From contig RSEF01000020.1 in assembly GCA_003993805.1 (NCBI GenBank), positions 12,891,655-12,955,654 on the forward strand: 64,000 bases of DNA, written 5' to 3'. The position numbers and the translations under genes are program-made. Source of the stretch: Himantopus leucocephalus. Lineage: Eukaryota; Chordata; Aves; Charadriiformes; Recurvirostridae. Below the pieces are notes generated by a model. The model worked only from the letters and a program-made list of their open reading frames with translations, made no database searches and had not been told where the DNA came from. Below are positions 38,691 through 49,453 of this stretch, piece by piece. Within the stretch, counting starts at the first letter, position 1. Each line of letters opens with the position of its first letter.

Positions 38691-41600
38691 GCAAGTGCTT
38701 GAGTAGGAATATCCATTTCACTCTTAATGAAATCTCTTAGGAATATTAATAGTGCAGGACAACTTGATGTCAGGACGGCTGTGTGAATGAATCGGTGTTG
38801 CTCGTAAAACGCTTGCAGGTAACCCCCCACAGGGTGGCTGCACAGGGGTGTGGGAGAAGGACTATGGAGGAGTGGTAATAGCGCTGACGCCTGCTCATGA
38901 CTAAATGCTGGCATCTGCCCTCCAGTTTAAATTCATTTGTATTTCTCCGAAAGGTTTGGGCAAGCTCGCTGTGTTCATGCTCCAACTGCCAGGATGATGA
39001 ACAGCAGCCAGCTGCAAATGAAAGCAAAAATACCTGAAAGTAAAATTGTTTCTTATGCTTTAGGAGCTCGGAGTTTGATACTGGATGGTTTTAAAGAAGT
39101 TCTATAGCGTGTTTTGTGCCACTCTTAAAATAGACTCTCTTCATCAGCAATAGCTGCCTGTTGCGTACCCTACGTACCAGAATAAGGAATATTACACAGT
39201 AGCAATTTTTATGCTCTTAGCTATTCTGATTTTTTTTTAGTCAAGGAAAAGTGGCCCCTTATAATTGACTTTACAGGATGAGAATGCGATATAAGAAATT
39301 AAGTAACTTATCTGAGAGACCACACTAATCAAAGAAAGGAGCTGAAAACAAATGTGAGTTTAGATTTTATGCTTCCTACAATGTTTGATACCAACAAGTA
39401 TATTACAGGATTGATTTTCAGGTAATTATCTACTGAAAGTCCATCCCCTGGCTGGGGATAAGTGCCATAACTCGTATTAGTTTCACTGGAGAGGTGCCAG
39501 TATACACTACTGGGTGATCTAGCTCAAATCCTGTCCAACGTCAGGAACAGGAGGGAAAAATGAGCTGCATGGCCTCCTCATCAGAATCAATGTGTAAATG
39601 CCATTTTAATAGTAACTCCTCTTAATGGCCTAGTTCAGGCTTATAAATTAGACTGCTGTATGATCCTGTTCTTTGAATGGTGTTGAACATAGTTCAAAAG
39701 ATGTTCTCTGCTTGCGCTGACAACACTGCAGGTTGTCTCCAAAAGTCTCTTCAATTTCTGTTGTTCTACTTTATCTTCTTAATCTTAAGTGTCCTCAAAT
39801 TTGAAAATCACATTTCCTGTGTAAGCTTATAAATTGTAATATTTTCCTGAAGATTCATTTGTAAGACTAAACAGTTGCATTTTTGACTATTGCCCTTCAA
39901 AGGCAGCACCCATCGCTAGTATTTCAGACAGCTATATATGCGCATTTAAAGAATCCATAGTCTCAACCTAGCAGAATACCAAGTCATTTGCTACATAAAC
40001 AGAACAGGGTGAATAATTCAGAATGAATAATCTGTTCAGTGCATACTGGCACTTCTGTTTGTAGCTTATAAGGCTGAAGCTTTTCAACACTTTAAATTCC
40101 TGCAGATATTTTTGACTAATATGCACAAAGAATAAGTTTTGCCGGTGGCTCACAAGAATTGTTACTTTTACCATCAAATGCAAAATTCATAATTTCGTAT
40201 TTTGCTGTGGTTGCAAAATACAGAGCGTGAAAGGTTCATTCGGTTGAAGTAGTCCGGTGTGAAACTCTCTAATAAAATAACAGTTTGAAGTAGCTTTAAC
40301 CAGAAGTCAGTTAAACATCTGCTGGTAGCAAATAGTCATGTTGGGAAAGCTCAAGTAAGTGTTTGTAACGAGCAACTATCGGGACAGGACAAGATAATCT
40401 AAATCTTATTCTGCCAGTTCAAACAGATACTAGAAGAACTAGTCAAGCTTTTTATATCAATAATGCCTAGCTTTCTTATTAATTTTAAATTCTGTTCCAG
40501 TCTTCATCTTATACCTGTCCACATCCTGAACCTCACTAATGGAAATAGTTTAAAAATCCCGGGCACTCCTCAGCTGTAGGTTATGTTTGGGAGGGGGGGG
40601 TGTGTTTGCAGGATCCTAGCCCACACAACAGCTTTTTGGCGCCCGGGGGCCTGCTTGAGGACTGGTCTCCTATTTAACAGAAGTGCCTGTACATCTTTTA
40701 CACGTGTGCTTAAAGCACTGAAAATCTTTGAGGACTCACAAAATTGGGGTTCGAGTTGCTCAGTGTAAACGAGTGGCAGAACCGTATCACAGGGGAGAGT
40801 GAAATTTAACCTTATCCTTGAATTTCTGGACTGTAATTTTTGTCTTTCATTCTTCAAATATGAAAAGGAGTGTATGTTGGGGGCAGAGAGGAGTTAAGGA
40901 CCTTTCCTGGAAAAAATATATCAACTAAACACTTCTGATATGTTGCCAAACTTGCTTTAACTCCATTTCTAAAACAAAGGCTGTGGCTCTGCCTTGCAGC
41001 ACAGTTGCCTTCTTTCTGTTCCCTCTGAAGCTGCTAGTTCTCATGTAGGGTGGGAGAATGACCAAGTCTAATTTAATTGCTGTTACTGTAGTAACTACAA
41101 ACTGTTACCAAATAATCGTACTAAAAATCCAGAAATTGCTGCCAACAGCTTCTTTTTTTCTTTTTTTTGGTGGATTATGACTTGTAGTATCTGTAAAAGC
41201 TAAAAGCAAAGCAAAGTTTCCCTGAATTGAGTGCCAGCACAAAACAAACAGCGTTGCTGGTAAGTAAGAGAGAGGCTCCACAGTTGTAGCTTAAGAGCTG
41301 CACAAACATTCTGTGTTTGGTGAACCACTCTTTATTTTTGTGGTCTACAAAACTACATTCAGAACACAGCATAATTAAAACAAGGACAGAATTCATGAAT
41401 TCATGAAGCATTTACTATGTAAGCCAAAGAAAAGATAAATTATATGCCTGAAATGTTTCACTGAGCCATGATTCATACAAACAAAAGTGCTGGCAGGAAT
41501 ACATTCTTTTGATATGTTTTTCTAATGATTGAACTGAAACTACAGTATAAGTATTTAAGGTGTTTATTACCCCCAAATTTGGCTCCTCAAAGAAATGAAT

Positions 41601-44192
41601 CGAACATTTACGTAGTATCTGTTAACTCCTAACACTGAGTTTCTTCTGTTATTTCTGGAGGTTTTCTTTCATTATTTGCCTCCAGGGCTTTGCGCAGTGT
41701 ACTCTGCAGTGAACTGCTACAGAAGTTTTCGTGGTTATTTGACTATGGCTCTGAAAATGTGATACTGTAGGACTCCACATGTCTCTCCCTGATTTATATG
41801 CTGATGGTCTGAGTCTGTGCTCTTTCCTACAGCAGTATTCCCCTGAAAGCGCAAGATGGATCACAGCATCTATCCAAGTCCAGATCCGAGTTGTATCTCC
41901 GTAGCTAACGGCAGCCTTGGCTTGGGAATGCTAGAGTAGGGTTCCTCGTGCAGTAGTGGGTCGTTACAGGGCCCAGTTGTGCTCTGCAAGTCAGAGTTCA
42001 GGGATTTTTGGGTGCCATCACACCTCAAGCTCTGCACAGTCTGCAGTAGCTTTTACATCTGCTGAGCAAAGTGTGGCTTTAGCAGGGACATACCCTGGAA
42101 GAGCTGGTGCTGCCAGTGGTGGTACCTGTCACCTCTGCAGCTGTCCCAGGTGGTGTCTGCTGCTGGTAACAGCTGCGTTCACTCGGAGCTTAGCAAAAAG
42201 ATCCCTTCCTCCTAAACAGAGTTTGGGCTTGTATGTGTAAAAACAAAGTTTGCTTATTTTTGTTTGATAACATGAAGTAGTGGAGAGTTTGATAGCATCA
42301 AGTACCTCAGTAATGAAGCTAGTTTTGTTTCACAACATATCTTCTGCCTCCTGCTTCTTTGGTCTCTTGCCCCGTGCCTTTGTTGCCCCTTTAATATCTG
42401 AAGTAGAGCCAGCATTTTTCATGTGGCCAGAGCTCTTTAGATGGCATCCCTGGAAGCAGGGCGGCTGGAGCTGGCGTGGCCACGCATGTTCTGCATGGGA
42501 CATATTGTTCTTGGAGCCACTCTGGCCTGTAACTGGCAGCTGGACAAAGTGGTGTGTTAGACCCTTGTAAAAAAGACTTCTAAATAGCCTGTTGAAGCAC
42601 TCTGAACTACTGTGCTGTGTTTCTTCCTGGGTAAACTTGGAAAACAGTGGGTGGAGAAGTAGACAGAAGTCTGTTCTTGCAAGTAAAACCTTGTGTACTT
42701 TAACTCCTTAAATGCTGCATGGAGACTGACCACTCCACACTCATCTTTCTTGATGTCAAATTAGCCCTTCAAAGTGTTCACTCATTTGTGCATCTTTAGT
42801 TTACTCTTTCCATTATTGACCTACAGACATGTATGTTGTCTGCAAATCCTATACAAATATTGTTTTCAAATCTACTGGTACAGGGAAAGGCTCTCAAGAT
42901 TACAATTTAAAATTTTCCTAGTAAAAATGGCTCTGAACAAGTATGTCTAATTGGCAGATCAGGAAAATATTCTTGGCGTCACTTAAACCTCAGGCAGTCT
43001 TTGAGAGGCAGTGATTCAAAGATGCATTTTACTGGGGACACCTAGATGGACTCATCAGTTTTTATTTCTTGTCCTATTTTTTTTCCTCTGGAGTAATCTG
43101 GGCATCTAGTATCTTAAGTGCTGCTTCTCTAGTCACTGTTTCTTAAGTGACCAGACGTGTACAGCTGTCTAAATAGTTGGGGATGATAACTTCCGCTAAA
43201 GAAATATGGCACTGCTATGATTGTCCATTCAATGCTGGCTCAAAGCCCCTACCAAAGTTGAGGCCACCACTATTGACAGATCCAGCCCTGCACTTGCAAT
43301 ATAGACAGACAAAAGGGAGGAGGATTATTGGTAAAGGAGTCAGATATTACTAGCAAGATGTTGGGCTGTTTAAATATTAAAAAAGAAATTCTGACTGGGA
43401 CATGAGGACTTGTCTCAAGCTGCTCTCTCATGCACAACGTTTGTGTTGGCTTTACCTGGGCAGGCTCAAGGCAAAAGCGTCCAGAATGGCAGGCAAACTC
43501 AGGGTAAAGGGGTGCCATGCTCTCCAAAACTGGTTGAAGAGAGGAGTTTTTCAAAAAAAAGAGACCCTTTGTTGGGTGTCTGAACAGAAACTGAGTATAT
43601 TACATACTTGTGAGTGCTTGAGCACTGGAAAGCTATTTTTGGGCTCTGGGAACTGTAATTCCAGGAAGAGAGGAGGCAGATCCGTCTGGCTCAGAAGAAT
43701 TACTTTGGGTAGTTGCTTTTTTCATTCTTCTCATCTGTACCATGTTTGCCTTTGCTAGATAAAAATTATTTCTGGAATTGCAGAATACAGAGTATCGGAA
43801 GCAATCTTTGTATGATACAATCAGACACTGAGCCACCAAAGGCCAAAATCTCAGCGTTTGTTCCTGTTCACAAGTTCAGCCTAGAAAAGAGAAAAGCAGT
43901 GTTGTTTGGGATGCCGTGTGCAACTTTACTTGTGTTTGTTATACTTGGTAGCCGAGAACAATGTTCCTCCAACCAACGGCAAATGCTGAATATATTAGAA
44001 AAGAGATATATAAATGCTCGATTGTTCTGAATATGTAGGCTGGAAAAGTATGGTTGGAATTAGGGTTGTGACTCTCCGAGCAACATAATGCAAGTCGCAA
44101 ATGTTACTTTTGCATTCCACTGGAAATTAAGCAAGCTAGGACTGGGGAAACTCTGCCCTCTTTTTTTTTTCTTTTTTCTTTTTTTTTTCCAG
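38691..44192 (+). other. BCAS1: BCAS1 intron with a GC-AG border
   Basis: A 5.5-kb phase-0 intron beginning GCAAGT and ending in a long T-rich tract and CCAG. No exon, RNA gene or transposon was recognised inside. Confidence 0.8.
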
Positions 44193-44348
44193 GAAATAGA
44201 TGCCTGCAACCGAAAAGACCTACTGCAGGACTCAGCAGGTGTCAACGGTCTCACTGCTGAGCAACCTGAAAAGGCAGAGGTAAAACAAGACAACCCCCAA
44301 CCAGTTGCTGCAGTAGACAACTCCGTCATGAGTTTCCTTAAAACATTG
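44193..44348 (+). CDS. BCAS1: BCAS1 coding exon 4 (NSVMSFLKTL motif)
   Basis: A very long T-rich tract (about 44,161-44,188) leads into CCAG and the 156-nt exon; the donor is TTG|GTAAGC at 44,349. It encodes residues 246-297 in phase 0 at both ends. The first part is acidic and variable (EIDACNRKDLLQDSAG...). The last 11 residues, DNSVMSFLKTL, match human NNSIMSFFKTL closely, with Val-Ser-Pro continuing in the next exon. The clustered aromatic and basic residues at the exon's 3' end form the repeated motif seen in later exons. Confidence 0.88.
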
Positions 44349-44939
44349 GTAAGCTTTTGCCTTTCCTCTTTGTCTCTAGGCTAATTGCTTATAAAAATCC
44401 CATGTTGGACATGTTGAACTAAGTGTAACATGTTTGCTGCCAAGGGCACTGAGAAGTAATGAAGCCAAACAGGTGCCTTGGAGGATGACTTGAGAGTGGT
44501 AGAGAGATGTGTAGGAACAGTGCAGTTACGATCAAATGATGATGACCTACTCTAGAAACTTTCTCTTCTGCACAGATACTTGTAGACCTGGAGATATTTA
44601 GTTGTCTCAGGTATTTTCTGCATGTTGAAACTTTTTGTAAATATCTCTAAAAGTTCATTTTATGGATTAATTGGATGTATAAGCTTGAATAGTATAACTT
44701 TTGTCCAGATGTTTTTCATTTTAGCTGTTGATTTCAAGTTGTGATCAAGAAACACTTATGATATAAACTTTCCCATATTGGGAGGAAAAGCAATATTTGT
44801 ACTTCTTTCACACTTCTTTCACCTTTGTGCTAGAAAAAAACTGCTAGTTTCCAACAGATGAGCTTTCAGATCTTTTGAAAGACTGACTTGGGTATGACTG
44901 GTTGTTTGGTGTTTTTTTTTCTCCTCAAATATATTTAAG
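44349..44939 (+). other. BCAS1: BCAS1 intron between exons 4 and 5
   Basis: A 591-bp phase-0 intron from GTAAGC to TTTAAG. Nothing else was seen. Confidence 0.8.
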
Positions 44940-44984
44940 GTCTCCCCAAGCAAAGCTGAAGCCAAAAGTGATTCTGAAGACAAG
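44940..44984 (+). CDS. BCAS1: BCAS1 coding exon 5 (45 nt)
   Basis: The acceptor is CTCAAATATATTTAAG, preceded by a T/C-rich stretch, and the donor is AAG|GTAGGC at 44,985. The 15 codons VSPSKAEAKSDSEDK match human VSPNKAETKKDPED in position and sequence. The exon is phase 0 at both ends and lies 591 bp after exon 4. It is small and could be a regulated cassette. Confidence 0.85.
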
Positions 44985-45790
44985 GTAGGCAGATTCCTCA
45001 TTCTGTCACTAATCACTAGATGTTTTTGACACAGGTCTTTCCTCTTCATTTTGTTGCTTTTTCCTCAGTTGATGATATAATTTGGAGTAATTTAAAATAT
45101 TTTTCCCCTGAATAAATTTGAAAGGAAGATGAGCATATCACTGCAATCCTTCATATCATACGTTATAATCAAGGTCTGAACTGTAGTGTTTTCTGTAAGG
45201 CTGATGATGACCTGGTCAGGCTTTTTGTTGTCCTGCTCTGGGCAGGACTGGCACCTGCAGGGAGAGCTGTCATTCCATCACTGCTCAGGAGTCTTCCTTT
45301 TACATGCAGAGAGGAGGATCGGGTTTTTTAAGCAGGGTGTATTGAACACTCAAGCTGTTCTAATACAGCATGTCAGGTTGACTGCGAGTGTGTGTGATGT
45401 TCCCACCCGGAGAAAAAAAAACCCTTATTGGCTGGACAGGTACAGAACCAGTCTGAGAAACGCTCCCCCATGTAATGGGCAGACATGGCCCTCTGCTTTC
45501 CTTTTAACAAACCATTTGTTCTTGGCTTCCACTGGCAAGAGGAAACTTGTTTTTAGCATCCATGAGCAGCAATAGTCATTTATACACAAATTCAGAGAAG
45601 CTTCATTATTATACTTTTATTTTTTATTAGATATTGAAAACATCAGATTGATCCAATGTATTTGCCAAACTTTATATTTTTCTCCAGTGTTTTTTTTAAA
45701 CTGTAAAAACTTGAAGTTGAAAACATATCTTTTAAAATGGAAGAACATACGTGTTCAAAGACTTTTCCTTTCTCCTTTTTTCCTGTTAAG

Positions 45791-45829
45791 TTAGTGCCAA
45801 AATTTAAAATAGTTTCAACAGAAGCAGAA
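45791..45829 (+). CDS. Candidate BCAS1 cassette exon (39 nt)
   Basis: A strong pyrimidine tract (CCTTTCTCCTTTTTTCCTG) ending TTAAG precedes 39 nt open in phase 0, followed by GAA|GTAAGA. The 13 codons read LVPKFKIVSTEAE. It sits between two accepted exons and would insert cleanly. I do not recall a human equivalent, so the call rests only on splice-site quality, length divisible by three and the Lys/Glu composition. It may be a pseudo-exon. Confidence 0.35.
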
Positions 45830-47448
45830 GTAAGATGATTTGTATTAGGCTGCTTTCTGTCTTCTGGTGTTTCGGTGGACTACAGGCATGTCACTGGCTG
45901 AGTAACTGGGAACTTCCAGATTAAATGTCCTTACACATAGTTATGACTAAAATAATTAAGTTTTTCTCGCAATGCCTGTGATAAAAATTAATCAATGCAT
46001 AAAGAATAAAGCCCTAAAAAAAGGAAATGGTCTTTCCATAAACTGTTAGGTAGCCAAAAATCACAACTGGCATCAACGTTTTTGTTTTCCTCCCCTTTTT
46101 TTATCACTCTTGTCCAATTTAATTTTTATATAGCCTGGTACTAAAATGGCGAAGTCAGTCTTCCCAGAAAGGTTATGAGAACGTGGGGGATACACATCTC
46201 TCCCTGATTATAGCTCAGTAATTCTGTAAATCGTCAACGAGGACTTCTAAGATATCCAGAAAAGGTAGCTATCGAATTGCACTGCTTCAGTGAGACTTGT
46301 AGCTCTTTCAACAACTTGTGAAAAATCCAGTTGTTCTGTCCTGTTTGCATACCTGACTTTATCAAAGGCACCCGTGTGGTTCTATAGCAGGTGACTCGGT
46401 GCAGGTGCGCTGTAATTTGGAAACAAATATGCTGTTTGGGTTTGGTTTGCTATCACACCTGGGAGGGTAAACAAATCCAGATGACTAGCAGGATATGCAA
46501 ACTCATTATATAGAAGCTAAATGGGAGTTGGTTTTTTTATGAAGAATTCCTTTATCTTCACGATTGTTTTCCTGATACAAGGGTTTTTCACTATATTAAA
46601 GGAAAAATGTGTTAAAAAGTTAACTTGACAACTGCTATGTAGAAAAGCTGCAGATTTTACAGGAGATATATATAATTAAATAATGGTCACTTTTCCCTTG
46701 AGAAATCACTTCTGCACTGATGGTAAAGATGTGTTCCTAGGTGAGGCTTTCCCCTGTGTAGTCGGAGCCTCTCCTGAGTGCCGGGGGGCTCTGGCATGGT
46801 TTGGCTGGCCCAGGCACCGCTGTGCCTTTGACTCCTGGTCCCGCTCTCGTTTTGGCTGCTCGTGCAGCCCCTTTGCAGGGAGGAGCCGGGTTTTACCACA
46901 CAAGGGCTGGGATGTTCCCAATGTCTCTCCGCTGTGCTCTCCCATGGCTCAGAGGACAGCCAAGCTTTCTCATAAATCTGAGAAACAGCTACAGCGCGCT
47001 TCAGCTTGGCATAGCGAAGAGCAAAAAAAGCATTCCCTCCTGCTGAAATGCAGAGCGAAGCTGAACTTGGTGGTTTTGCAGCACCAGGCTGTCATCAGCA
47101 ATGCCTCTGGCTTTAATCAGCCAGCTAAAGACATGTATGCCCTCAGCAGCCTGGGCACACCCTTAATGGTTGTCACTCCATCCATGTAAACACAAGAGTT
47201 TAACGTGAGTTGAGTCATGCTTCCTTGGATTAATTGATCCTTTGCAAGTTTATACTACCCAGCACAGCGTTCGGATTGCATCTGCCCCGAACCACCTATT
47301 TGACCCTCCTGTAGCAGATCCTGACTTGTTCCTGCATTGCAGTATGTTTGGGAATACTGGGAATGGCACAGAGTACAAGGAAAAATGGCCAATTTTGGTT
47401 GGACTGGCCACAGCCTCTTCATAGTACAAAGCACTCTGTAGGAAGGCT

Positions 47449-47490
47449 GTAATTGCACTGAATGGAACAGTAATTGCACTGAACAAAACA
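47449..47490. repeat. 21-bp tandem duplication
   Basis: Two adjacent 21-bp units share GTAATTGCACTGAA (47,449-47,462 and 47,470-47,483) and differ in their last bases. No function is visible. Confidence 0.7.
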
Positions 47491-49309
47491 ATCCTCCGAC
47501 CAACGTCTCGACTTCACGCATGCATACATGTTATGTTCTGTGTTCTGGACCTTTCCTCCCGGCCTATTAGTTGTGGTCAAACACAATGCTGGATATTTCA
47601 CACTTTAAATACTCTAGGCTGATTGTTTCTTTGTGTTTCCACAGTTCCTGGAAATTTTTGTCAACTCACTTTGAAGCTTTTTACTAAGATGGATGCTTTT
47701 ATTTTTGCCTTGTTCAAGTGTAAAAGAAATCAGACTGAAGCTTGTAAAAAGGACAAGCTAATTACCCAGAGGGTGAACACTTGGGTCATTTTTCATTGAA
47801 ATACAACTTTAAAAATTTTTATTTCTTCACTATATATTAGTCTGATTCTTAATTAAATTGGGAATTAAATTGCCTAAGGGAGATTGGAATGAAGTCCAGG
47901 ATACTAGCGAGTAGTTAAGTAAAAGAAATACCACATCCTCCTTTGTACTAGGTAATCAAAGGCATATCACTGCTTTAAAACCTGACACTGCAGCACTGAA
48001 AAGCGAAGAATGCTACCCCATAGTATTTGTCATTAGTCATATATTATGGGCATTTGTACACTGCAGTTACCATAGGACAGACTCTTGTGTTAACTTGTTT
48101 GTATCTCAAATCTGTTAAGCAACCCTGGAAACCTGTGGTTTTGTGTCCCTCTCCTTTTTTTTTTTTTATTTTTGAAAAGATGAAAAAGGTGAGAAAGGAA
48201 GGGGAAAAAAACCCCTATTTTTCATAACATGAAAACTTAAGCTTTTTTTTCTTCCACTGATAAATCCAGATGGTTGTGTTGAAGACTGAGGGGGGTGAGG
48301 GAGGGGACAGCAACGGTGACTTGAAGAGTGATGTTTTGAGGATGTACTTGAATTATGACTTAAAAAAAAAATAAGTTGTTTCCAATGCTGTGAAAAAAGT
48401 AAATGGAAGACTTCAGCAAATGTTAGTCAAGTTTTTCCAAAACTTGTAGAAATGCCGTGTATTTGAATAGGCCCACCTCTACCCCATGCAGGGTAGTTTA
48501 GGCTGCATTGAGCTGCAGGGAGTCTGCTACTGCTTTTAAAAAATAACTTAATACTACTTTTTTCCCATATAGACATCTAACAGTGTTTCTACATCTTATA
48601 GGCCTTTGTAGTGGATTTTTTTTCAATGTGCTGCCTAGTTTTTTAGAGATCCGGTCTCTAACATCAGTAGGGAATGATTCCCAAAACAAGTGCCTCCTGC
48701 AAATACTTAGAATGGAATTAAAAGGAAGCAGCACTTTCTGATTCAACGATTTTAGTATCAGTTTATCATTACTATTTTTCTGATACTTTCATTTCTAACC
48801 AATTTCATGAACTTTATTGCAAACTTGAAATATTGTCCGTAGTGTGTATTGTGAATATTCATACTCCCATTTTCCTAAATAACGTATTATGGAAAATGTT
48901 TTAAAGTCCCTATAATACTGCAATAAAAAGGATCAAGGTATTTTCAGAGATTTATAGATCTGCCTTTTTTAAACTTACTAATACCAAATTTAGTTGTTTA
49001 TTCATGAATTTGAATACAAAAGTCTGTCTTTGTGGGATTTGGGTTTCAATTTAATGAAGAATTGGGGGGGGCAAATTGTGGTTTAATTTTGAGTTAACTG
49101 CATTGTCCTAGCTCTTATATTTATTTCACTACTCATGTGAAAGAAAGTCTGCGGAGAACTGAGTAATTAAAAGAAAACATAATTTGGTGTCCAGGGCAAA
49201 AAGGAAATGTTTGGTTTTAATACTACATGTATGAGTGTTTGAATGTTTTTCATGAACCAAATGAGAACTTTGCAGTAAATACTCAACTTCAAATGCTGTT
49301 GTACAAAAG

Positions 49310-49453
49310 GGATCGAAAGCAGAAAAAGGCCATGGTGGGCAGCCCGCTCCGAAGAAGACAGCGGCAGAATCCCAAACTAAAGGGGCCAAGAAAAAGAAGG
49401 CAGAGAGTCCCAAGCTAGGACACAGTACATTTAGCAAACTCTTCAGGCATAAG
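49310..49453 (+). CDS. BCAS1: BCAS1 cassette exon, lysine-rich, ending in FSKLFRHK
   Basis: The 144 nt are open in phase 0 and give 48 residues (313-360) starting GSKAEKGHGG, with a basic stretch (TKGAKKKKAESPK) and ending STFSKLFRHK. The ending repeats the KLFWKK motif of a later exon, which marks this as BCAS1 sequence rather than a chance open frame. The acceptor (GTTGTACAAAAG|G) has a weak pyrimidine tract and the donor AAG|GTCTGT is suboptimal, which suggests regulated inclusion. I recall no equivalent at this position in the main human isoform. There is loose resemblance to the Lys-rich human C-terminal stretch near QKGKEGSSKDKK, so an exon duplication is possible. Confidence 0.7.

Larger units (their letters stand above)
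44985..49309 (+). other. BCAS1: BCAS1 intron, holding a candidate cassette exon
   Basis: A phase-0 intron containing the 39-nt candidate exon at 45,791 and a 21-bp tandem duplication at 47,449-47,490. A G/C-richer stretch at 46,740-47,160 carries a 168-codon open frame that I do not accept as a gene. Confidence 0.7.

Noticed and set aside
46132..46169. Exon-like segment after TTTTTATATAG (PGTKMAKSVFPE)
   Set aside because: The only donor-like site leaves a length not divisible by three, and the frame closes at once.
46683..47189. 168-codon open frame on the + strand
   Set aside because: Cys/Trp/Arg-rich patchwork with no recognisable family, lying in a BCAS1 intron; its frame is not supported by splice sites, and overlapping open frames occur on both strands in the same GC-richer stretch.
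48174..48182. Possible 9-nt microexon (MKK) between a T-rich tract and GTGAGA
   Set aside because: Too short to judge; the T-rich tract and a Lys codon run occur often by chance in this AT-rich intron.
48270..48294. Exon-like segment between AAATCCAG and GTGAGG
   Set aside because: It is 25 nt long and would break the BCAS1 frame.
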